Virus record (IMG/VR): IMGVR_UViG_3300044627_002021
Span: 1 to 25,293 of that record
DNA length: 25,293 nucleotides
From: a virus
Reading direction: 5' to 3' (one strand)
The position numbers and the translations under genes were made by a program. Shown piece after piece: positions 20,175 to 25,293 of the stretch (position 1 is its first letter; each line of letters begins with the position of its first letter). The notes beneath the pieces were generated by a model, which made no database searches, was not told where the DNA came from, and saw nothing but the letters and a program-made list of their open reading frames with translations.

Positions 20175-20867
20175 CTACTGTATTAAAAATATAAAACTTT
20201 CTGCCTCTGTCGCTGGTATATAAACCGTAGCCGTTCCTGTTGAACTATTCCAAGTTACACCGCTATTGTAAGCACCCGCCGAACCAATTGGGGCTATAAC
20301 GGAAGCGCCACGCGAAGCATAAACCAAATCCAATCCTGACACTCCGCTAAAAGTGAATGTTGTTTGCCCTTCATTTGCATTTGATTGCTTTACTTGAATA
20401 GGCGAACCGCTTATGATAATCACACCGCCTGGAGTTACGCTCGTTCCGCTCAATGTATATTCTTCTACTCCCTTAAGGCTTACGGCATAAGTAGCCAAAT
20501 CCTCATAAGGGCTACTTATTGTTAAGCTATTAATCCACACATCGCCAGAAAATATTGTTAATCCTAATGCCGTTCCGTTATCAATAACAAAGCGGATGTT
20601 AAATACATCTCTATTTTTTACCGCTCCCAATAAACTTAAATAATTGTATTGGTCATTTAATATAACCAATCCATCTCCCTCAATAGTCCAACGCCCAATA
20701 TTTGGTTTGCTTTTCTCCCAATAGGCGGAAGTTTGCGAAGTAGTTATTTTTTCGTCTATTTCAATGCTTAAATCACAATTGCGCATACAAGCAAAAGGGA
20801 TGTCAATATCTAAATCGTCATCGTGCTTATAAAGCATTACATTATTTCCAATTATCGCGTTTGCCAT
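20175..20867 (-). CDS. Major tail tube protein (TP901-1-like) with extra C-terminal domain
   Basis: A 230-aa protein. Residues 1-140 follow the TP901-1-type tail tube pattern: LSIEIDEKITTSQTSAYWEK, GRWTIEGDGLVILN, YLSLLGAVKNRDVFNIRFVI, IFSGDVWINSLTISSPYEDL and ATYAVSLKGVEEYTL. Residues about 145-230 are a separate beta-rich domain (PGGVIIISGSPIQV to ATVYIPATEAES), possibly surface-exposed. Tail tube genes usually precede the chaperone and tape measure; here it lies after the baseplate-like gene. A -7-like element abuts the start (20872-20879), which would allow strong separate expression of this abundant protein. A distal tail ring role is the alternative. Confidence 0.65.
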   Translation of the reverse strand: MANAIIGNNVMLYKHDDDLDIDIPFACMRNCDLSIEIDEKITTSQTSAYWEKSKPNIGRWTIEGDGLVILNDQYNYLSLLGAVKNRDVFNIRFVIDNGTALGLTIFSGDVWINSLTISSPYEDLATYAVSLKGVEEYTLSGTSVTPGGVIIISGSPIQVKQSNANEGQTTFTFSGVSGLDLVYASRGASVIAPIGSAGAYNSGVTWNSSTGTATVYIPATEAESFIFLIQ

Positions 20868-20871
20868 ACTG

Positions 20872-20879
20872 CAAATTTA
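20872..20879 (-). promoter_or_regulatory. -7-like element (TAAATTTG) abutting the tail tube start
   Basis: The minus strand reads TAAATTTGCAGTATG up to the start codon, 13 of 15 bases identical to the sequence before terS (3254-3266). No TTG lies about 20 nt upstream. It may be a late, leaderless-type promoter or a chance match. Confidence 0.35.
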
Positions 20880-20885
20880 CATTTT

Positions 20886-23000
20886 TTAACCACATGGACC
20901 ACCATAACTTATCTGCTCTATTGTTGCAGGTGTGCTATTACCAAAATATGGTAACAACGAGCCAAATTGAATACAATCAACAATTACATTAGGTCCTATT
21001 CCGCCACTAAATTGTATTACAGAACTTCCATCACAAAGCGCATAAGATACATCACCAGCAACAACTACTTCATAAACTACACCATCCGCGCAATCAGTTG
21101 TAGGCTCTGTTCCTTTTGTTCTATTTACATAAGTTGTTGTTATTGTTGCATTTTGGTCGGTATCTGTTACCTCTAACAAAGTACCTTGAAATTCATTCAT
21201 ATCTAATGAAATAGTAGTGTTTCCAATTAAGTAAACTTTATCTTCTACATTAATTTGCGCGGGGTCTGTGTCGGCAAATGATAATCTATTAAACCCGCTA
21301 TTTAACCCCTCAATGCTACTATCTATATTTATGATATTTTTACGGTATTGAATTACGTAGTTTTTTACCATTAATTCAGCCAATGAGCGGTAAGTATCCG
21401 TTGGTCTTTCTAAGTTATACCAATTTACATACATATTGCCGTTGGAATCAGATATGAAACCTTTGTAACTAAATCTACCCAATACGTTAGAATTTACACC
21501 AAAAGGAAATTCAACGCTTTTTGTGTATGCTTTTGTATTGTCAATTTTGCTTTCTATAATAACTTCCTTAAAATCAGAATCTACTGTAACTCTAAAATCC
21601 CCTATTAATAAATTTTGCCCTGTTGCTGAATCTAAAATAAATCCAACATAAAGAGTTCCAGTTGATGGAGCTTGAAATGAATCAAAATTTTTATTTACAG
21701 AAATAGGATCACCGTCTACAATGTAGTAATCTGTAATAGGACCAGTAGCTATTTTCCAAGTTCCTTTTTTAGTTCCAGATGTAGTATTGCTAACATAATA
21801 TGTATTAATTCCATCATTTAATATCATTACCATTTTGCAAGTTGCCGTTCCAGATGGAGAAGTTGCAGGGGTTGAATCAATTACCGAATACTTAAAGTTT
21901 ATAATATCATATTTTGATATTAAAAATGGTGCTGTAGTTTCTACTTTAGCAAAATCACCAGCACTAAATAATTCTAATTCCCAATAATTAAATTCTTGAC
22001 TTTCTTTTATTATTAAAAATGCTGCACCACTTCCGCCATTTGATTTAGCCCAACCTGGCGTTGCACCTGTATCAGAAAGTAATTTTAAATTAGCATTAAA
22101 AATATAGTTTTCGGGATATTCTATTTTGTTTCTGCTTATAATATTGTTGAATCCCTTTTTTAATATCTTTATTTGATTGCCAGTAACAAAAATCATATCA
22201 GTAGGAACGTTGCTAATATCTTCTAATGTTCCGCTTGATAATATCGTACCTTCAATGTCATACAATGTATAATAAGGATTTGGCAAAGCCATTTGATTAA
22301 TCTGCAAAATATTCCATCTACCTTTTGCATAAAATATCCTACAACCAAATGATTGAAGTATATTTTTTATTAAATCTAATGAACTAATGTATTCGTTATT
22401 TTCTATAATTCCGCTAAGTTGTATAAACGATTGTTGGAATGGGTCGAATGATGGGTCATCGTTTCTATCATTCATTGCTTCTGCATAAATACTAACGGAA
22501 GCGAAAATATTGTTATCCGTTGGCGTTCCAACATCGGATATTGCTTTGCATAAACAATATAAAATGCTTTTATATACGTTGGTTTCGGTCAATTGCGATT
22601 CGCTAAAAGTTATATCTTTCAACATACCTAATCCACAAATAGCATTGAAAAATATAGACTTTATGCCTGTGCTAAAATTAAATTGCACGTCATCCGATAA
22701 AACCCATCCTTGCCATTCTAAAGTAGAATCTTTTATTACCTTACAAATGTATTTACGATCATTTAAGGTCGTAAAGTCTGGCATATCTTCTACGTTATCC
22801 GTTACATCTAATTCAACATTCACTTGACTTGCATATATCATCTCAAAGGGATCATCGCCTTGCGGTATGTATTGCAAATTAAATGAATCGCAAGGGTACT
22901 CAATAACGCTGCCATCATATCCATCTTCCCATAATTCAATGTAGATTTGTTCGCCGCTTTGCGAATTAAATTCAGATAAGTATTTTTTTGCGTATGCCAT
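20886..23000 (-). CDS. Distal tail/baseplate-like protein
   Basis: A 704-aa protein with no membrane segment. The N-terminal 250 residues (YIELWEDGYDG, ELDVTDNVEDMPDF, WQGWVLSDDVQFNF, LDLIKNILQSFGCRIFYAKGRWNILQI) resemble distal tail and tail-associated proteins of Bacteroidota siphoviruses. The middle is a beta-sandwich-like, carbohydrate-binding-type stretch (WELELFSAGDFAKVETTAPF..TGTLYVGFIL). The C-terminal part includes a WYNLERPTDTYRSLAELMV segment as in phage baseplate hubs. It sits 2 nt after the tape measure gene, the position of Dit/Tal genes. Role: tail tip structure and host attachment; the exact subunit is not certain. Confidence 0.65.
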   Translation of the reverse strand: MAYAKKYLSEFNSQSGEQIYIELWEDGYDGSVIEYPCDSFNLQYIPQGDDPFEMIYASQVNVELDVTDNVEDMPDFTTLNDRKYICKVIKDSTLEWQGWVLSDDVQFNFSTGIKSIFFNAICGLGMLKDITFSESQLTETNVYKSILYCLCKAISDVGTPTDNNIFASVSIYAEAMNDRNDDPSFDPFQQSFIQLSGIIENNEYISSLDLIKNILQSFGCRIFYAKGRWNILQINQMALPNPYYTLYDIEGTILSSGTLEDISNVPTDMIFVTGNQIKILKKGFNNIISRNKIEYPENYIFNANLKLLSDTGATPGWAKSNGGSGAAFLIIKESQEFNYWELELFSAGDFAKVETTAPFLISKYDIINFKYSVIDSTPATSPSGTATCKMVMILNDGINTYYVSNTTSGTKKGTWKIATGPITDYYIVDGDPISVNKNFDSFQAPSTGTLYVGFILDSATGQNLLIGDFRVTVDSDFKEVIIESKIDNTKAYTKSVEFPFGVNSNVLGRFSYKGFISDSNGNMYVNWYNLERPTDTYRSLAELMVKNYVIQYRKNIINIDSSIEGLNSGFNRLSFADTDPAQINVEDKVYLIGNTTISLDMNEFQGTLLEVTDTDQNATITTTYVNRTKGTEPTTDCADGVVYEVVVAGDVSYALCDGSSVIQFSGGIGPNVIVDCIQFGSLLPYFGNSTPATIEQISYGGPCG

Positions 23001-23002
23001 TT

Positions 23003-24598
23003 TTAACCTCTCCTTAAACCCATACTTGTACGAGTTCTATTTTGCCCCATTAAAATATTATTGCCCGATAAGAAACCAAAGAAACCGCTTCCGCCACCTT
23101 GACTATTAGCAACAGACGCCCCGATGCTGCCTAAAGCGCTACCACCAGCCCCGCCAAATGCACCAGCTACAACACTTCCGCCACCTGTAAAGGCTGCCAT
23201 AAGAGCCTTAAATATTAAAGCCTTTGCAATAGCCGCCGTTAAATCTAATACTATCTTTTTCAATGTATTTGTAAGCGCTTCGCCCATATCTTGACCATAC
23301 AATAAAGCGTTACCCATTGAAGTAAATAGACTAGTACCTGCGGTTGCTAATTCGTTAGCCATTGCTTGTTGTTGGTTAAACAATACATCGGCATTGTAAT
23401 TGGCTAATATAAGCTGCTCTCTTTGCATCAACAAAGAGTTGCCTAATGTCAAATTTTCAAGGCTTTTAACGCCTGTATTCCCTGTATATGGTATTGAAAC
23501 CAATGAAGTATCAACGGGCTTGAATCCGCTTTTATCTACAACATTTGCAGTTGCTAAATAATTATCTAATGAAGTTGCTTTTAAATTTGTAGCACCACCT
23601 TTTTTTGGAGCAGCGCCAAGCATTTGCGCATCATTAAACTTATTTTGCTCTTTAGTTGTTGCATTTAACATATCTTTCATCTTAGAAAGATATTTTGAAC
23701 CAAAATCATATGATTCAGAAGCCTTATCTACTGCATCAACGGCTAATTTATTTTTAACAATATTTGCAGTAGTAGCATCAGTTAAAGACATTAAAGGAAC
23801 TACATAATCATTTATTGCTTTACTAACCGCGCCTAATCTATTAGCCCTATCCTTATCGTTTTCAATAGCTATTTTAAATTGCTTTGCTTCTTCTTCTGCT
23901 ATAATAGTTGAATATGCTTGAATCCTTGCTTTTCGCATTAAAGCATCTGAAAGATTATCAGTTACATTTTTTAAAGATGCGGCATCATTTATATCTACTT
24001 TTTGTAATTGATTATATCCTGGATATGCTTCTTTTAATTGATTTAACGCGCGTTTTCTTTCGTCAGTAGAAACGGTTACATCATTTGTAATAGCTACCAA
24101 AGATTGTATTGTAGCTATTTCCGCTTTTGCAGAACCCATGCTTTTACTTAATGTATCCGAAAAAGCAGTTTGTGCTTTGTTCAAAGCAACAGTTTCTTTA
24201 CTAGCAGACATTAAATCATCGCCAAACGTAACCAACAAAGCACTTGCAACCGATAAGGCAACCCCTATACCCGCTGGACCCATCAATCCAGCCCCTAACG
24301 CTTTTAATGCCGTTCCTGTGCTTCCTGTTTCAGCCTTTAATCTTTGAAATGATTCTAATAAAGGGTTAAGGTTATTTTGAATACCAATAAACCCATAAGG
24401 TGAATCTTGGGCAACCCTTCCTAAATTTGTTAATGCATTCGCGGCTTTTTCAGTTCCTTTTGCCGAATTACTTAATGCAGCATTGGCTTTTGTTGCTTCT
24501 TTACTTACATTATTTAACTCTGCAGTAGTTTCTTTTAACCCAGCAATGGCAGCTTTATTGTTAGCCGTTATATCAATCCGTAAAGTTTCATTAGCCAT
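23003..24598 (-). CDS. Tail tape measure protein
   Basis: A 531-aa protein. The N-terminal 80 residues are coiled coil (ANNKAAIAGLKETTAELNN, KEATKANAALSNSAKG), followed by a hydrophobic Gly/Ala-rich span (LGAGLMGPAGIGVALSVASALLV, about residues 102-124), long helices in the centre, and a C-terminal hydrophobic/Gly-rich region (ALIFKALMAAFTGGGSVV, GGAGGSALGSIGAS). This is the typical tape measure layout, and the position after the chaperone genes is canonical. It is short for the family; at about 1.5 angstroms per residue it would set a tail of roughly 80 nm. Its start overlaps the end of the frameshifted chaperone by 8 nt. Confidence 0.85.
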   Translation of the reverse strand: MANETLRIDITANNKAAIAGLKETTAELNNVSKEATKANAALSNSAKGTEKAANALTNLGRVAQDSPYGFIGIQNNLNPLLESFQRLKAETGSTGTALKALGAGLMGPAGIGVALSVASALLVTFGDDLMSASKETVALNKAQTAFSDTLSKSMGSAKAEIATIQSLVAITNDVTVSTDERKRALNQLKEAYPGYNQLQKVDINDAASLKNVTDNLSDALMRKARIQAYSTIIAEEEAKQFKIAIENDKDRANRLGAVSKAINDYVVPLMSLTDATTANIVKNKLAVDAVDKASESYDFGSKYLSKMKDMLNATTKEQNKFNDAQMLGAAPKKGGATNLKATSLDNYLATANVVDKSGFKPVDTSLVSIPYTGNTGVKSLENLTLGNSLLMQREQLILANYNADVLFNQQQAMANELATAGTSLFTSMGNALLYGQDMGEALTNTLKKIVLDLTAAIAKALIFKALMAAFTGGGSVVAGAFGGAGGSALGSIGASVANSQGGGSGFFGFLSGNNILMGQNRTRTSMGLRRG

Positions 24599-24902
24599 TG
24601 CCGTACAATTTTAACATTTTTAATCTTTCATCTTCACTTATTGCTTTGCCTCTTTCTTTCTTTTTATCCCAAACCAACGGCAAAATTTGTTCGGGCGTTT
24701 TCTTTTTCTTATCCGCACTATTCATCGCATATTGCATCCAATACAAAAGGCGTGTTTGTTCCCATTTATTACGCGACCTATTTTGATAGCCACGAATAAA
24801 TAAAGTCAAATCACGCCAATTAATATCTTCCAAATCACTAGGCTTCATCCCCGCCTCGTAGGCGTTTACTTCAATGTCATCCCATGTAAATTGCTCTAAC
24901 TT
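24591..24902 (-). CDS. -1 frameshift extension of the tail assembly chaperone (gpGT-type)
   Basis: This frame is open upstream of the ATG at 24848 as far as the A9 run: from AAG at 24902-24900 it reads KLEQFTWDDIEVNAYEAG and then MKPSDLEDINWRDLTLFIRG to the stop at 24591. The part before the Met has good coding character, so the natural product is a fusion made by -1 frameshifting from the 115-aa upstream chaperone, about 217 aa in total. This is the gpG/gpGT arrangement of lambda-like tails, in which the longer product brings the tape measure to the tube protein. The C-terminal part is helical and basic (DKKKKTPEQILPLVWDKKKE). An independent start at 24848 is less likely. Confidence 0.75.
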   Translation of the reverse strand, partial: KLEQFTWDDIEVNAYEAGMKPSDLEDINWRDLTLFIRGYQNRSRNKWEQTRLLYWMQYAMNSADKKKKTPEQILPLVWDKKKERGKAISEDERLKMLKLYGNG

Positions 24903-25243
24903 TTTTTTTCCGCTTCTTCTTTCTCACTTAAGTTAGTTGTATGCGAAGCAATCACATATTTCAAATAATCCATTATAACTCCTTCTGCTTTTACGCCACC
25001 CGCTTCATCTATCCACTCACATACTTCTATTTCACTAAAAGCCCTATCACTTTTTGACTTTGCAGCCGCGTATTCAGCACCAATTAAAAGAAACTCGGTA
25101 ACATAATTTAATATACTATCACCTTCACTAAGCATTAAGAAATATTCAGTTGGTTTTAAATTATGTTTTGCGCAAAATTGCTTCATTGCAAAATAACCCC
25201 ATTTTAATTGAATTGTTCCGCTTGGTAGTTTTAATTCAAACAT
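24896..25243 (-). CDS. Tail assembly chaperone (gpG-like)
   Basis: A 115-aa, mainly helical protein: an N-terminal beta start (MFELKLPSGTIQLKWGYFAM), a helical core (KQFCAKHNLKPTEYFLML, ILNYVTEFLLIGAEYAAAKS, FSEIEVCEWIDEAGG) and a charged end (SEKEEAEKKS). Size, position before the tape measure and the slippery A9 at its 3' end identify it as the short chaperone of a G/GT pair, which keeps the tape measure soluble during tail assembly. A small share of ribosomes should read on in the -1 frame. Confidence 0.8.
   Translation of the reverse strand: MFELKLPSGTIQLKWGYFAMKQFCAKHNLKPTEYFLMLSEGDSILNYVTEFLLIGAEYAAAKSKSDRAFSEIEVCEWIDEAGGVKAEGVIMDYLKYVIASHTTNLSEKEEAEKKS
24902..24908 (-). other. Programmed -1 frameshift slippery site (A AAA AAA)
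   Basis: In the zero frame the minus strand reads GAA AAA AAA AGT TAG; the run of nine A (24909-24901) allows both tRNA-Lys to slip back one base, giving AAA AAA AAG and avoiding the stop at 24896-24898. A AAA AAA fits the X XXY YYZ heptamer. I see no obvious stimulatory stem directly downstream. Confidence 0.75.
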
Positions 25244-25244
25244 A

Positions 25245-25293
25245 TTAATAAGTTACGGTTTGCGTAAATGGTGGAGCAGCACAAGTGAAAGTA
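25245..25293 (-). CDS. C-terminal end of an upstream tail gene (partial)
   Basis: The last 16 or so codons of a frame that enters from the right edge end in TAA at 25245-25247, one base from the chaperone start: ...TFTCAAPPFTQTVTY. Too short to identify; by position a tail tube or tail completion protein would be expected. Confidence 0.4.
   Translation of the reverse strand, partial: TFTCAAPPFTQTVTY

Noticed and set aside
24591-24848. Independent 85-aa gene starting at 24848
   Set aside because: The same frame is open and coding-like upstream to the A9 slippery run, so it is better explained as the frameshifted part of the tail chaperone.

Overview
This window reads as the genome of a tailed phage (siphovirus-like, possibly a prophage) of a Bacteroidota host. 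I base the host call on four things. The DNA is AT-rich. Start codons lack Shine-Dalgarno sequences and sit in A-rich leaders. Several promoter candidates fit the Bacteroidota pattern TTTG / about 20 nt / TAnnTTTG. Secreted proteins have signal peptides ending in Ala followed by Gln, the Bacteroidota 'Q-rule'. I see no integrase, attachment site, tRNA, IS element or CRISPR array. Portal and capsid genes are not here and would lie beyond the left edge if the map is circular.

Almost everything is transcribed leftwards (minus strand). Reading in that direction from the right edge, there is first a tail block: the end of an unidentified gene, a tail-assembly chaperone with a frameshifted extension, tape measure, a large distal-tail/baseplate-like protein, a tail tube protein and a 928-aa fibre-like protein with a signal peptide. 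Next come two small secreted proteins and a lysis block: XhlA-like protein, holin-like protein, a truncated lipoprotein, an HNH homing-type endonuclease, a lipoprotein with a C-terminal membrane segment (candidate u-spanin) and an M15 peptidase endolysin. The endolysin is translationally coupled to an unusual PAS-coiled-coil-two-TM protein, which is followed by a metallophosphoesterase and a small acidic protein.

A rightward island (about 10.7-12.55 kb) interrupts this. It starts with a 58-aa HTH protein too short for ordinary ORF cut-offs and continues with a string of very small proteins, several of them membrane peptides. Two related palindromes (half-site GTTRYAA) lie at its start and before its last gene. 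A divergent promoter next to the HTH gene drives the leftward recombination/replication block: RecT-like annealing protein, several small proteins including one with an SSB-like C-terminus, a C5-cytosine methyltransferase, a zinc-ribbon protein, a VRR-NUC nuclease, a PD-(D/E)xK nuclease, an AEP-type primase and a DUF3987 helicase-like ATPase. A 268-nt non-coding region with clustered GGTAATA heptamers follows, then small and large terminase, two glycosyltransferases and a partial FkbM-type methyltransferase at the left edge.

The points most worth a second look are the PAS sensor fused to a holin-like membrane domain, a promoter-driven, pseudoknot-capable RNA ending in a U-tract directly on the start codon of a nuclease gene (6600-6731), the iteron-like GGTAATA cluster, and the duplicated lipoprotein N-terminus flanking the HNH gene.
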